Positions 54,347 to 63,178 of a stretch of 64,000 bases of DNA are shown here, one piece after another (within the stretch, counting starts at the first letter, position 1; every line of letters starts with the position of its first letter). Under the pieces are notes generated by a model, which searched no databases, was not told the DNA's origin, and saw nothing but the letters and a program-made list of their open reading frames with translations. The DNA comes from Faecalicatena contorta (GTDB lineage: Bacteria > Bacillota > Clostridia > Lachnospirales > Lachnospiraceae). A program made the position numbers and the translations under genes. The stretch lies in the NCBI RefSeq assembly GCF_021531975.1, contig NZ_JAFBIY010000004.1, forward strand, positions 186,001-250,000, read 5' to 3'.

Positions 54347-54365
54347 GGCTGTCAACCTGACAGCC
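54347..54365 (-). terminator. Terminator after zapA
   Basis: GGCTGTCA (54347-54354) pairs with TGACAGCC (54358-54365), followed by TTTTTT on the minus strand. It separates zapA from the U32 gene. Confidence 0.88.
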
Positions 54366-54377
54366 CTCTGCTTGTAT

Positions 54378-54788
54378 TTACTTTCGTTTATTTTTCATCT
54401 CTGTCTCTAACTGCACGATCTTCATCTGAAGGTCCTTATTCTCCTCCTTCAGCTTGTCCAGTGCCTTCTCTGCGTTCTCCAGTTTGATCTGAACAGAAAT
54501 CAGTTCATGCTTCAGGTCATACATCTCTTTGTCCTTTGCCTCGATGTCACTCTCCAAAGTTCCGCCCTGCTTTCTGGCCTTGAAATAATCATCTGCAATA
54601 TTCAGCGCAAGAAGAACACTCCTTGTCTCAGCACTCTGCTTACGGTACCCGTCGCTGCTTGAGCACTCTTCAATCTTATGATTCAGATAAGTAGATACCT
54701 TCTGCAGATAATCCTCGCTCTCGAATCCGCTTAATGTAAATACCTTTCCACCTATTAATACTTCGGTATAATTTTTTGATGATGCCAT
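54378..54788 (-). CDS. zapA: Cell division protein ZapA
   Basis: A 136-residue ZapA. The N-terminal YTEVLIGGKVFTLSGFESEDYL head is followed by a long coiled coil (about 85-136) that makes the tetramer. ZapA bundles FtsZ filaments. ATG 54788 is preceded by GGGAGG. A tail of about 40 residues longer than in E. coli is seen, as in other Firmicutes. Confidence 0.9.
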   Translation of the reverse strand: MASSKNYTEVLIGGKVFTLSGFESEDYLQKVSTYLNHKIEECSSSDGYRKQSAETRSVLLALNIADDYFKARKQGGTLESDIEAKDKEMYDLKHELISVQIKLENAEKALDKLKEENKDLQMKIVQLETEMKNKRK

Positions 54789-54852
54789 AGAAGCCTCCCA
54801 AACTTTCAAAATATATTGTAATTATTATATACGAATCTCGCGTAAAAACCAA

Positions 54853-55860
54853 CTATTTTTCCTCATTTTCGCAAGAAATTCCCAAATGTATGTATGTTTT
54901 TTCCGTCACAACGCGTCCCCTGGGTGTCCGCTGGATAAATCCATTCTTCAAAAGATACGGTTCATACACATCCTCAATCGTACCTGCATCTTCACCAACA
55001 GAAGCTGCCAATGTATCGAGTCCGACCGGACCGCCCTGAAACTTTCCAATAATTGTCATAAGAAGTTCTCTGTCTGTCTGGTCCAGGCCTTCTTTATCTA
55101 CATCCAGAAGATCCAGCGCATAATTCGCCACATCCTCCGTAATATATCCATTATATTTGATCTGCGCAAAATCCCGCACACGTTTCAGCAGACGATTGGC
55201 AAGTCTGGGTGTTCCACGGGAACGCCTTGCCAGCGCACGTGCACCATTCTCGTCAATTCCCACTTCCAGCACCTTTGCAGAACGCATGATGATGGTCATC
55301 AGCTCTTCCACAGTATAAAACTCCAGTCGATGAATCACACCAAAACGATCTCTGAGAGGCGCTGTCAACATACCTGCCCTTGTTGTAGCACCCACAAGTG
55401 TAAATTTCGGAAGATCCAGACGAATAGAACGTGCAGATGCACCCTTTCCAATCATAATATCAATAGCATAATCTTCCATAGCCGGATAAAGTACTTCCTC
55501 TACCTGGCGGTTCAGTCTGTGGATCTCATCTACAAAAAGGACATCTCCTTCCTGCAGATTGTTGAGGATTGCCGCCATCTCCCCAGGCTTTTCTATCGCC
55601 GGTCCGGATGTGATCTTAATATTCACCTGCATTTCATTTGCAATAATTCCGGCAAGAGTCGTCTTTCCAAGTCCCGGAGGTCCATAGAATAAGACATGAT
55701 CCAGGGATTCTCCTCTTTCTTTTGCTGCTTCGATATAGATCTTTAATGTTTCCTTTGCTTTTTCCTGACCAATATAGTCACACAAAAGCTGTGGTCTTAA
55801 ACTGCTTTCAATTTTAATATCTTCTTCCAGATTCTCAGTTGTGATAATTCTTCTGCTCAT
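54853..55860 (-). CDS. ruvB: Holliday junction branch migration helicase RuvB
   Basis: A 335-residue RuvB with Walker [12 protein letters not shown], Walker B DEIHR, sensor region [19 protein letters not shown] and a winged-helix C-terminus ([17 protein letters not shown]). It drives branch migration with RuvA. It is 14 nt from ruvA. No LexA box is seen upstream of the pair. Confidence 0.97.
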   Translation of the reverse strand: MSRRIITTENLEEDIKIESSLRPQLLCDYIGQEKAKETLKIYIEAAKERGESLDHVLFYGPPGLGKTTLAGIIANEMQVNIKITSGPAIEKPGEMAAILNNLQEGDVLFVDEIHRLNRQVEEVLYPAMEDYAIDIMIGKGASARSIRLDLPKFTLVGATTRAGMLTAPLRDRFGVIHRLEFYTVEELMTIIMRSAKVLEVGIDENGARALARRSRGTPRLANRLLKRVRDFAQIKYNGYITEDVANYALDLLDVDKEGLDQTDRELLMTIIGKFQGGPVGLDTLAASVGEDAGTIEDVYEPYLLKNGFIQRTPRGRVVTEKTYIHLGISCENEEK

Positions 55861-55874
55861 TTTGTTACCCTATG

Positions 55875-56486
55875 CTAAAACATCATATATTTTAATGCCT
55901 GCTTCAATACATCTTCTACCGTAGAAACTTCTGTAATCTCTACTTTCTTTACTGCCTTAAGAGCTTCTGTACTGCCATATCCGAGTGCCACCAGCGCCTG
56001 CACGGCATCACTTTGTATCTCATTTCCTCCGGAGCGCTCCACATAGATCTGCTCGCCAGAAGCCGCATGCTCCAGAGCATCTTCAATACGCAGCTTGTCT
56101 TTCAACTCCACGATCAGCTTCTCTGCAGTCTTTTTCCCTATTCCAGGAGCGGAAGAAATAGCCTTAACATCATTTGCCATTACAGCAAAACGAAGATCAT
56201 CCGGTGAAAGAACTGACAAAATTGCCTGTCCTCCTTTTGGCCCAATACCACTGACGCCAATCAGCAGTTTGAAAACAGCAAGATCATCTCTCGTAAGAAA
56301 CCCAAACAACTGCATGGCATCTTCTTTTACATTCAGATATGTATAAATCTTTACTTCATTCCCCACAGGAGGCAGCAGACTCATAGTCTGCACTGGCATA
56401 AAAATACCATAACCGACACCGCCCACATCAACGATCACTTTATCTGCTTCTATAGATGCAAGTTCTCCCCTTATATACGAAATCAT
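55875..56486 (-). CDS. ruvA: Holliday junction complex protein RuvA
   Basis: A 203-residue RuvA. The N-terminal OB domain (about 1-65) is followed by the two helix-hairpin-helix motifs (GVSGIGPKGGQAILS and APGIGKKTAEKLIVELKDK) and a C-terminal domain that contacts RuvB. It binds the open four-way junction. It follows the Gx-transporter gene by 8 nt, so DNA repair and redox genes may share a transcript. Confidence 0.97.
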   Translation of the reverse strand: MISYIRGELASIEADKVIVDVGGVGYGIFMPVQTMSLLPPVGNEVKIYTYLNVKEDAMQLFGFLTRDDLAVFKLLIGVSGIGPKGGQAILSVLSPDDLRFAVMANDVKAISSAPGIGKKTAEKLIVELKDKLRIEDALEHAASGEQIYVERSGGNEIQSDAVQALVALGYGSTEALKAVKKVEITEVSTVEDVLKQALKYMMF

Positions 56487-56494
56487 AATTCCTC

Positions 56495-56986
56495 CTAAAA
56501 CTGTATATTTACAAGCCTTTTCAACATATTATCCGACAGGATACCGATAAGAAAACCTGTCACAAGCCCGGCAACAAGCAGAACCGGCATATAATATGCC
56601 ACATGAAACGTCTCCACAACTGCCATTGCAACAACAAGCTGTCCTACATTATGGAACACTCCTCCGGCAATACTGACGCCAATCACACTGAAATCACCCC
56701 TGTGCTTCAAATATGCCATAACCGTCAGACTCAGAAGCCCACCCGCAAGACTATATATAATACTGAAATAATTACCGAACAAAAAGCCCGCAAGAATCAC
56801 TCTCACAACAGAAAGTACATATGCCTCACGAAGCTTTAACTTATAAAGTGCAATCACAATAATCAAATTGGCAAGTCCCAGCTTCACACCCGGAATTCCG
56901 AACTGTATCGGAATCAAGGTCTCTACATAGCTGAATATCAGTGCCAATGCTGTAAATACACCAAAATATGCAACTCTGTTCTTCAA
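56495..56986 (-). CDS. Gx transporter family protein (heptaprenyl diphosphate synthase component I-like)
   Basis: A 163-residue membrane protein with five hydrophobic segments, of the PF07456 type (GVFTALALIFSYVETLIPIQ, PGVKLGLANLIIVIALY, AGGLLSLTVMAYL, GGVFHNVGQLVVAM). The name heptaprenyl diphosphate synthase component I is historical and may not describe the true function; S-component-like transport is suggested by the fold. It is 12 nt after the NusG-domain-II gene, and both are next to apbE and rnf. Confidence 0.85.
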   Translation of the reverse strand: MKNRVAYFGVFTALALIFSYVETLIPIQFGIPGVKLGLANLIIVIALYKLKLREAYVLSVVRVILAGFLFGNYFSIIYSLAGGLLSLTVMAYLKHRGDFSVIGVSIAGGVFHNVGQLVVAMAVVETFHVAYYMPVLLVAGLVTGFLIGILSDNMLKRLVNIQF

Positions 56987-56998
56987 CCGGAAATCCTC

Positions 56999-57376
56999 CT
57001 AATTCGTCACAGCATCTATTTCACTGTTTACAGCACTGTCCACTTCTACAATAACCTTATTCGGCAGACAGATAATGCTTTCATGATTTTTAGATATCGG
57101 CTTCTGGTTTACACATAACTTATCCGGGCAGTCTGCTTCCACCATATCAGCCTTCCCGTTCTTAATCACAAGCTTATTCGTTCCGCCATTCAATTCCAGT
57201 TCCTGATCTTCAGCCAGACTATATACACCCTCAATTACACCATCCACTTTTACGGTAATACACCCGGCTCCGGCACTTCCGATTTTCTCATGAATCAGAA
57301 AAGCAGATCCCGCAACAATGAGTACAATGACTACAAAAATCCAATCTTTCTTTTTCATATCCAACTTCATTTTCAT
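56999..57376 (-). CDS. NusG-domain-II membrane protein
   Basis: A 125-residue protein with a membrane anchor (about 10-28, WIFVVIVLIVAGSAFLIH) and an outside NusG_II domain. The conserved VEADCPDKLCV, KNHESIICLPNKVIVEV motifs give three cysteines that could be redox-active or bind metal. These proteins often occur beside ApbE and Gx-transporter genes. ATG 57376 lies 8 nt after GAGAGG. Function is unknown. Confidence 0.8.
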   Translation of the reverse strand: MKMKLDMKKKDWIFVVIVLIVAGSAFLIHEKIGSAGAGCITVKVDGVIEGVYSLAEDQELELNGGTNKLVIKNGKADMVEADCPDKLCVNQKPISKNHESIICLPNKVIVEVDSAVNSEIDAVTN

Positions 57377-57398
57377 CTTCATTACCTCTCTAGGCATT

Positions 57399-57427
57399 AT
57401 TTTAGCACAACAACTCTGAAGCCGCAA
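57399..57427 (-). promoter_or_regulatory. Promoter of the NusG-II/Gx/ruvAB operon
   Basis: On the minus strand TTGCGG (57422-57427) and TAAAAT (57399-57404) are 17 nt apart, about 23 nt before the ATG. Confidence 0.55.
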
Positions 57428-57439
57428 CCACATGTTCGA

Positions 57440-57468
57440 TTGCATATCCTCTTTTTCAATGATATAAT
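57440..57468 (+). promoter_or_regulatory. apbE promoter
   Basis: TTGCAT (57440-57445) and TATAAT (57463-57468) are 17 nt apart, followed by GAGGTG about 18 nt later and ATG 57496. It is back to back with the NusG-II promoter. Confidence 0.7.
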
Positions 57469-57495
57469 ATCAGATACATGTATATGAGGTGAATT

Positions 57496-58476
57496 ATGAA
57501 ATATAAGAAATTAATCGCAGCATTCAGTGCTGCAGCAATTTTTATGTCCGGATGTTCCGGTCTTCCATCAAAAGATGATTTATCCTATACTGATACTTTA
57601 TTTGATACGGTTATCAGTGTACAGATTCTGGATCCCGTAGATAAAGATATCCTGGAAGGGTGCGAAAAGCTATGTAAAGATTATGATGTACGCTTTTCCA
57701 CAACTAATGAAGACAGTGAGATCTATAAGATCAATCACGCAGGCGGTGCTGCTGTAGAGGTATCTGAAGATACCATTACACTAATTAAAAAAGGAATTTA
57801 TTACGGTGATTTTTCCAATGGACTATTTGATATTACTATTGGCTCCGTAACAACTCTGTGGGACTTCCATGCGGAAGATCCGGTCGTACCTGATGCCAGC
57901 GCTGTCGCATCTGCGTTAAGTCATGTGAATTACAAGAATATTATTATTTCCGACAACACAGTAAAACTGGCCGATCCAAATGCGGCTATTGATGTCGGAG
58001 CGATAGCAAAAGGTTATATCGCAGATCGTCTGAAGGATTATCTGAAGGAAAATGGTGTTAAGCATGCAGTCATTAATCTTGGCGGCAATGTCCTGACCCT
58101 TGGTACGAAAACAGATGGCTCCAAATATAATATCGGAATCCAGAAGCCATTTGATGAGACCGGAACGCCGATTACGTCTGTTAAAATTGCTGACCAGTCC
58201 ATTGTTACTACAGGAATCTACCAGCGATACTTTGAAGCTGACGGCAAACTATATCATCACATCATTGATCCAAATACAGGTTACCCATGTGAAAATGATC
58301 TGTACAGCGTATCAATTATTACAGATTCTTCACTTACAGCTGATGCGCTAAGCACTGTCTATTATCTGATGGGCTATGAACGTGCCAATGCGCTGAATAA
58401 CCAGCTGAATAATGTAGATGCTGTCTTTATTACAAATGATGAAAAGATTCATTATACAGACAATTTCATGAATTAA
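57496..58476 (+). CDS. apbE: FAD:protein FMN transferase ApbE (lipoprotein)
   Basis: A 326-residue ApbE. A lipoprotein signal (residues 1-20, lipobox FMSGC) places it outside the membrane. The FAD-binding DIGAIAKGYIADRL-like (here DVGAIAKGYIADRLKDYL), the GGNVLTLGTK and the Mg2+ motif TADALSTVYYLMG are intact. It transfers FMN from FAD to a threonine of target proteins, and the rnfG and rnfD genes next to it encode suitable targets. It is divergent from the NusG-II gene and ends at a strong terminator. Confidence 0.95.
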   Translation: MKYKKLIAAFSAAAIFMSGCSGLPSKDDLSYTDTLFDTVISVQILDPVDKDILEGCEKLCKDYDVRFSTTNEDSEIYKINHAGGAAVEVSEDTITLIKKGIYYGDFSNGLFDITIGSVTTLWDFHAEDPVVPDASAVASALSHVNYKNIIISDNTVKLADPNAAIDVGAIAKGYIADRLKDYLKENGVKHAVINLGGNVLTLGTKTDGSKYNIGIQKPFDETGTPITSVKIADQSIVTTGIYQRYFEADGKLYHHIIDPNTGYPCENDLYSVSIITDSSLTADALSTVYYLMGYERANALNNQLNNVDAVFITNDEKIHYTDNFMN

Positions 58477-58506
58477 AAAAAGAGGCTTGCCGATAAGCCT
58501 CTTTTT
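58477..58506. terminator. Bidirectional terminator after apbE
   Basis: AAAAAGAGGCTT (58477-58488) pairs with AAGCCTCTTTTT (58495-58506) around a 6-nt loop. A T-run on each strand serves apbE and the convergent gene. Confidence 0.92.
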
Positions 58507-58515
58507 GTATGCATT

Positions 58516-58980
58516 TTAATAATACAAAGAACCTGCTGTTGCAGTCGCAATTCCTGCTGTTGCAGTCGCAATTCCTGCTGTTGCAGTCGCAATTCTTGCA
58601 ATCACAGCAATAATAATAGCAATTACATAACCGATCGCCACAAGAATCAGTCCTGCACGGCAGTAATTTCTACGGTTAATATTTCCATTTTTCCCAAAGG
58701 CCCACACACAATACAATACGATATTTACACATGGAATACTAAGCAAAAATATTGTCAGAAGCCATTCACCCATTGTCAAAGGTGTTGTATCCATTCCTGT
58801 ATCATAGCTTGTATTATAACCTGTATTGTTTCCTACATTGTAATTGTAATTATCCTGATACTGCTGCTGGTAATCCTTCTTATCTGATGACTCCGGCTGA
58901 TAATACGTATATGGCTGTTGTTCCTGCTGATTCTCACTATTCTCATTATTCTCAGGTATATTATCAAAATTATTATCCAT
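58516..58980 (-). CDS. Asn/Gln/Tyr-rich membrane protein with a C-terminal repeat
   Basis: A 154-residue protein. The N-terminal 70 residues are low complexity (Asn, Gln, Tyr, Asp) and likely disordered, then two membrane segments (about 74-97, EWLLTIFLLSIPCVNIVLYC, and about 110-130, GLILVAIGYVIAIIIAVIA) follow. It ends with three copies of IATATAG. I do not recognise a precise family; it resembles DUF4190/CD-type two-helix proteins of Lachnospiraceae. The repeat could vary in number between strains. Confidence 0.7.
   Translation of the reverse strand: MDNNFDNIPENNENSENQQEQQPYTYYQPESSDKKDYQQQYQDNYNYNVGNNTGYNTSYDTGMDTTPLTMGEWLLTIFLLSIPCVNIVLYCVWAFGKNGNINRRNYCRAGLILVAIGYVIAIIIAVIARIATATAGIATATAGIATATAGSLYY
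58532..58594 (-). repeat. Three perfect 21-bp tandem repeats in the membrane protein gene
   Basis: Units 58532-58552, 58553-58573 and 58574-58594 are identical. They are in frame and encode IATATAG three times at the C-terminus. Confidence 0.95.
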
Positions 58981-59026
58981 TAATCTTCTCCTCCTCTTAT
59001 CCCTGTTTTGTTAATATATTATCACG

Positions 59027-59473
59027 TTAATGATACAAATGCAATAAACCAATCAATCTGCTCAACATATTATATCGGTAATAACTCATTGGGGGTTCAC
59101 CGGGGAAAAACTTGTACATTCTCCAAATATAGAATACAAGCATTCCGGCTATAAGCACAATCGTACACCATCTTAGACCCGTATATTTTTTTCGAAAAAG
59201 AATATATCTCTCCACACAAAATGCTATAGCAAGTCCAATAATCGGATAAATAAATGGATGAATCCGCCACGCCTGTACAAAATGAAATCGAAGCACCTGC
59301 ACACCGGCCCTGGTAAGTCCACATGCCGGACATGGATACCCTGTAAAGATTACCATGGGACATATGCTGTACAATACTTTTCTGAGTAATACAAAATAGG
59401 CGATCACAAATAGAATCGCCCATTTTGCATCTTTTATGTCTCTTATCAATAATTTAAAACTACGTTTTAACAT
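59027..59473 (-). CDS. DUF2752 membrane protein
   Basis: A 148-residue protein with four hydrophobic segments and the DUF2752 motif FTGYPCPACGLTRAGVQVL. The two cysteines in CPACG could bind metal or act in redox. Function is unknown. ATG 59473 is one base from the stop of rnfB, so it is likely read from the rnf transcript. Confidence 0.85.
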   Translation of the reverse strand: MLKRSFKLLIRDIKDAKWAILFVIAYFVLLRKVLYSICPMVIFTGYPCPACGLTRAGVQVLRFHFVQAWRIHPFIYPIIGLAIAFCVERYILFRKKYTGLRWCTIVLIAGMLVFYIWRMYKFFPGEPPMSYYRYNMLSRLIGLLHLYH

Positions 59474-59474
59474 A

Positions 59475-60266
59475 TTACTGAATGATCTTCTTCGGACATT
59501 TTGCTGCACATGCACCGCAGTTCGTACATTTTTCCGGATCAATATGTGCAATGTTATCAATTACCTTAACAGCATCGAATTCACATACTTTTTCACACAT
59601 CTTACATCCGATACATCCTACGGAACAAGCCTTCATTACATCTTTACCTTTATCTCTTGAGCTGCACTGTACCAGATGCTTCTGCTCATAAGGAACAAGC
59701 TCGATGAGGCGCTTCGGACAAGCTGCAACACATTTGCCGCATGCCTTACACTCTTCTTTATCAACAAGTGCAACACCATCCACAATATGAATCGCATCAA
59801 ACGGACAAGCTGCAACACAGCTTCCTTCACCAAGACAACCATAGTTACATGCCTTCGGTCCGCCATCCTGCATCATATTTACCATGACGCAATCATGAAT
59901 TCCGTGATACTCGTATTCCTGCTGTGCTTTTCCACAAGTTCCGGCACATTTAACAAATGCAACCTGACGAACCTGCTCGCCGGCTTCCTGTCCCATGATT
60001 GCTGCAATCTTAGCAGCAACAGGTGCTCCACCGACCGGACATCCACCCACTTCTGCTTCACCTTTTACGATAGCAGCAGCAAGACCGGAACATCCTGCAT
60101 AACCACATCCACCACAGTTATTTCCCGGGAGAACACCTGTGATAGCTTCTTCTCTTTCATCAACTTCTACTGCAAATTTCTTTCCTGCAAATCCAAGGAA
60201 CACACCAATGAATAATCCGGTGCCGCCTACGATTGCAGCAGCAATAATAATACCTGTTATACTCAT
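59475..60266 (-). CDS. rnfB: Rnf electron transport complex subunit B
   Basis: A 263-residue RnfB: membrane anchor (about 1-28), a Cys-rich 4Fe-4S module (GNNCGGCGYAGCSGLAAAIV, GGCPVGG), and two or more bacterial ferredoxin-type clusters (CVAACPFDAIHIV, CKACGKCVAACPKRLIE, CIGCKMCEKVCEFDAV, CTNCGACAAKCPKKII). It accepts electrons from ferredoxin. RnfC-D-G-E-A-B is the complete gene order. Start chosen at ATG 60266, preceded by AGGAGG. Confidence 0.96.
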   Translation of the reverse strand: MSITGIIIAAAIVGGTGLFIGVFLGFAGKKFAVEVDEREEAITGVLPGNNCGGCGYAGCSGLAAAIVKGEAEVGGCPVGGAPVAAKIAAIMGQEAGEQVRQVAFVKCAGTCGKAQQEYEYHGIHDCVMVNMMQDGGPKACNYGCLGEGSCVAACPFDAIHIVDGVALVDKEECKACGKCVAACPKRLIELVPYEQKHLVQCSSRDKGKDVMKACSVGCIGCKMCEKVCEFDAVKVIDNIAHIDPEKCTNCGACAAKCPKKIIQ

Positions 60267-60279
60267 AGTCTGTTTCCTC

Positions 60280-60870
60280 CTATATAAGTCCTGAGAATCC
60301 AAAGAAAGCAATTGCCATAAGGCTTGCTGTAATCAGCACGATTGGAGTTCCCTGGAAAGATTCCGTAATGTCATTATATTCCATCTTCTCACGAAGACCT
60401 GCCAGGATTACGATAGAGATCAGGAATCCGACAGATGTTCCGAGACCGTTTATCACACCTGTTAAGATAGAATACTCTTTCTGTACGTTTGTAAGCGCAA
60501 CACCAAGTACCGCACAGTTTGTTGTGATCAATGGAAGATATACACCAAGTGCCTGATACAGTCCCGGCATAGATTTCTTAAGGAACATCTCAACAAACTG
60601 AACAAGACATGCGATAACAAGAATAAATACAATTGTCTGCAAATATACTAATTTACCGTCAAGGATTGCCTTATTTGCCAAAATAACTTTATTTATCACA
60701 CCTGTAACAAAAGATGCGATCGTAATAACGAATACTACAGCAGCACCCATACCCGCTGCTGTTTCTACTTTCTTAGAAACACCAAGGAACGGACAGATTC
60801 CAAGGAACTGGCTGAGTACAACGTTATTTACAAGTGCTGAACCAATTGCAATAATCAATAATTCTTTCAT
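60280..60870 (-). CDS. rnfA: Rnf electron transport complex subunit A
   Basis: A 196-residue membrane protein with six segments, of the RnfA/NqrE type (LSQFLGICPFLGVSKKVETA, LPLITTNCAVLGVALTNVQK). RnfA and RnfE hold a 2Fe-2S or similar centre between them through conserved cysteines (TNCAVLGV; in RnfE VNCIILGR). It forms part of the membrane core that couples electron flow to sodium or proton export. Confidence 0.96.
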   Translation of the reverse strand: MKELLIIAIGSALVNNVVLSQFLGICPFLGVSKKVETAAGMGAAVVFVITIASFVTGVINKVILANKAILDGKLVYLQTIVFILVIACLVQFVEMFLKKSMPGLYQALGVYLPLITTNCAVLGVALTNVQKEYSILTGVINGLGTSVGFLISIVILAGLREKMEYNDITESFQGTPIVLITASLMAIAFFGFSGLI

Positions 60871-60883
60871 CTATGTACTCCTC

Positions 60884-61609
60884 CTATTCTTCATTTCCTG
60901 TCGGGAACACTTTACCACTGCATGAACTGTTTCCACAGGATGCACAACCTTCACCACATCCGGCTGTCTCTACAACTTTCTTGCCCTTCTTGGCTGCATT
61001 TCTCTTTACTCTGTTCTGAAGAGCGGTAAGCCCTGCAAGTACAAGGAAAGCACCAGGTGCAAGAATAAAGATCGTTACCGGAACATATCCGGCTTTTCCT
61101 GTTGCTGCATCAGCAAGTGGAAGGATCTGCTGTCCAAACGCTTTACCGGAACCGATGATCTCACGGACAACACCAATACAGGTAAGTCCGACCGTAAAAC
61201 CAAGTCCCATACCAATACCATCGAAGATAGACGGAAGTACCGGATTCTTGGAAGCATAACTCTCTGCACGGCCAAGAATGATACAGTTAACTACGATCAG
61301 CGGAATGTAAAGTCCAAGTGCTGAATAAAGACTTGGCATGAAACCTTCCAGCAAAAAGTCTACAATTGTTACAAAGGATGCTACGATTACGATGAATGCC
61401 GGGATTCGAAGTGAATCCGGAATAACTTTACGCAGCATGGAAATCAACATATTTGATAAAACAAGTACGGCTGTTGTAGAAAGTCCCATACCCATACCGT
61501 TAATAGCTGAAGTAGTAACCGCCAGTGTCGGACACATACCAAGCATCAGTACGAAGGTAGGATTTTCTTTAATAATACCGTTATATAATCTTTCGGTGCA
61601 ATTATTCAT
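60884..61609 (-). CDS. rnfE: Rnf electron transport complex subunit E
   Basis: A 241-residue membrane protein of the RnfE/NqrD type with LMLGMCPTLAVTTSAINGMG and GLYIPLIVVNCIILGRAESY. The C-terminal tail is Cys-rich (CGEGCASCGNSSCSGKVF), an addition of unknown meaning that is not present in the textbook proteins. ATG 61609 has AGGAGG 8 nt upstream; a GTG at 61615 lies too close to it. Confidence 0.95.
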   Translation of the reverse strand: MNNCTERLYNGIIKENPTFVLMLGMCPTLAVTTSAINGMGMGLSTTAVLVLSNMLISMLRKVIPDSLRIPAFIVIVASFVTIVDFLLEGFMPSLYSALGLYIPLIVVNCIILGRAESYASKNPVLPSIFDGIGMGLGFTVGLTCIGVVREIIGSGKAFGQQILPLADAATGKAGYVPVTIFILAPGAFLVLAGLTALQNRVKRNAAKKGKKVVETAGCGEGCASCGNSSCSGKVFPTGNEE

Positions 61610-61621
61610 CTTCACTACCTC

Positions 61622-62200
61622 CTAAAATGCGTTCTGATAATATGCAAGGGCTGCATTAACGGCACCTGTGACTGCTCTTGATGTAATGGTTGCTCCACTT
61701 AATGCATCAATCGGTTCACCTTCACCGCCGTCCTTGGATACATAGAACTTATCTGTCTGTTTATCTTTGTACTGCTCATAAAATGTCGGTTCAGTTGCTC
61801 GCATACCAAGACCTGCTGTCTCACCGATAGACAGGATAGAAATACCGCTCACTGTTCCGTCTGCTGTAATACCTACTGTAATCTGGATATCTCCGCCATA
61901 TCCCTCTTTATCTGTAGTAGTGATAACGTATCCGTCTTCTCCTACTGTACAGACTTCATCGATCGTCGCTTTGATTCCAAGATCATTCACTACCTGATCA
62001 GCCACCTTCTGATCAACTTCTACAGCTTCAAAAGCATCTACATCTGCATCTGGAAATACCGCCTGCCATGCTTCTTTCTTAGCTGCGTCCTGCGCCTGAG
62101 CGATTGGATCCTTTGTAATCTCGTATACAAATCCAAGTCCCAGACCAGAAATCAATGTAATAATTGTAAGAATAATCGTATTTTTAATAATCTTATTCAT
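61622..62200 (-). CDS. rnfG: Rnf electron transport complex subunit G (flavinylated)
   Basis: A 192-residue protein with an N-terminal membrane anchor and an FMN-binding domain. The flavinylation motif is SGATITS (the second Thr is the expected FMN site). ApbE is the enzyme that attaches the flavin, and apbE is 4 kb away. It overlaps rnfD by one base. Confidence 0.96.
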   Translation of the reverse strand: MNKIIKNTIILTIITLISGLGLGFVYEITKDPIAQAQDAAKKEAWQAVFPDADVDAFEAVEVDQKVADQVVNDLGIKATIDEVCTVGEDGYVITTTDKEGYGGDIQITVGITADGTVSGISILSIGETAGLGMRATEPTFYEQYKDKQTDKFYVSKDGGEGEPIDALSGATITSRAVTGAVNAALAYYQNAF

Positions 62201-63150
62201 TATTTCTCTCCTCCTTTACCAAATGGTTTTGGAAGAGTAACCCTTTCAATAAGCGGAACTAAAAGGTTACTGATGATAATCGCATAGGACACACCTTCCG
62301 CTGAACCGCCGAAAAGACGGAACAGACCGGTAAGAATACCAAGCAGTGCACCGTATACGATCTGCCCTCTCTTTGTAATCGGAGATGTTACATAGTCAGT
62401 TGCCATGAACCATGCGCCAAGCATCAGACCGCCTCCGCAAAGATGAGCTGTAATATACTGTGGGTCAAAGAATCCAACTGCAGGATTCTGGAAATGACCA
62501 AAAATACCAACAAATATTGCGAATGTCACAATATATGTACCCGGAATACGAAGATCAATTACTCCCATCAAAATCAGGAAAATGGCTCCGATAATAATTG
62601 CGATCACAGAAGTCTCTCCGATTGTACCAGGAATCGTTCCGATCAGCATATTCATTGTGTTCACTGCACTTCCTTCTTTTAACAGTGCAAGTGGTGTCGG
62701 ACCTGTTACACCGTCATAGACAAAACTTGTCATCTGTCCGGTAAAGGAAATCAGAAGGAAACATCTTGCGCCGAGTGCAGGGTTCATAAAGTTCTGACCA
62801 AGTCCTCCAAACAGCTGTTTTACGATCAGGATACCGAAAATACTTCCCAGCACACCCATCCACCATGGCGCTGTAGGAGGCATATTCAGTCCTAACAAAA
62901 GACCTGTAACTGCTGCACTCCAGTCACTGATCGTAATCTTCTTATGCATCAGTTTCTCGTAGATATATTCTGTCGCTACTGCTGATACTGTTGTTGCGAT
63001 CAGCATGACAAGCGCCGGTAATTTGAAATTATACACTCCAAATGCAGCAGCCGGTAAAAGTGCAATAAATACCATAAGCATGATATTACTGGTCGTTGCT
63101 TTGGAACGTACATGTGGTGATGATGACATTTTCAACTTGTAATCACTCAC
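62200..63150 (-). CDS. rnfD: Rnf electron transport complex subunit D (flavinylated)
   Basis: A 316-residue RnfD/NqrB-type membrane protein with about nine segments: LLLGLNMPPTAPWWMGVLGS, GGLGQNFMNPALGARCFLL and ATDYVTSPITKRGQIVYGAL. A threonine in the GVTGPTPLALL segment is the expected FMN site. It forms the ion path of the pump together with RnfG, E and A. Confidence 0.96.
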   Translation of the reverse strand: MSDYKLKMSSSPHVRSKATTSNIMLMVFIALLPAAAFGVYNFKLPALVMLIATTVSAVATEYIYEKLMHKKITISDWSAAVTGLLLGLNMPPTAPWWMGVLGSIFGILIVKQLFGGLGQNFMNPALGARCFLLISFTGQMTSFVYDGVTGPTPLALLKEGSAVNTMNMLIGTIPGTIGETSVIAIIIGAIFLILMGVIDLRIPGTYIVTFAIFVGIFGHFQNPAVGFFDPQYITAHLCGGGLMLGAWFMATDYVTSPITKRGQIVYGALLGILTGLFRLFGGSAEGVSYAIIISNLLVPLIERVTLPKPFGKGGEK

Positions 63151-63178
63151 GTTTGTTCACCTCTTCCTCTCTCATTCT

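Noticed and set aside
57427-57445. Possible LexA box near the apbE promoter (CGAACATGTGGTTG on the minus strand)
   Set aside because: Only the left half fits the consensus; the right half is GGTTG in place of GTTCG. No link of apbE to SOS.
58532-58594. 21-bp repeats as a CRISPR array
   Set aside because: No spacers; the units are coding and in frame.
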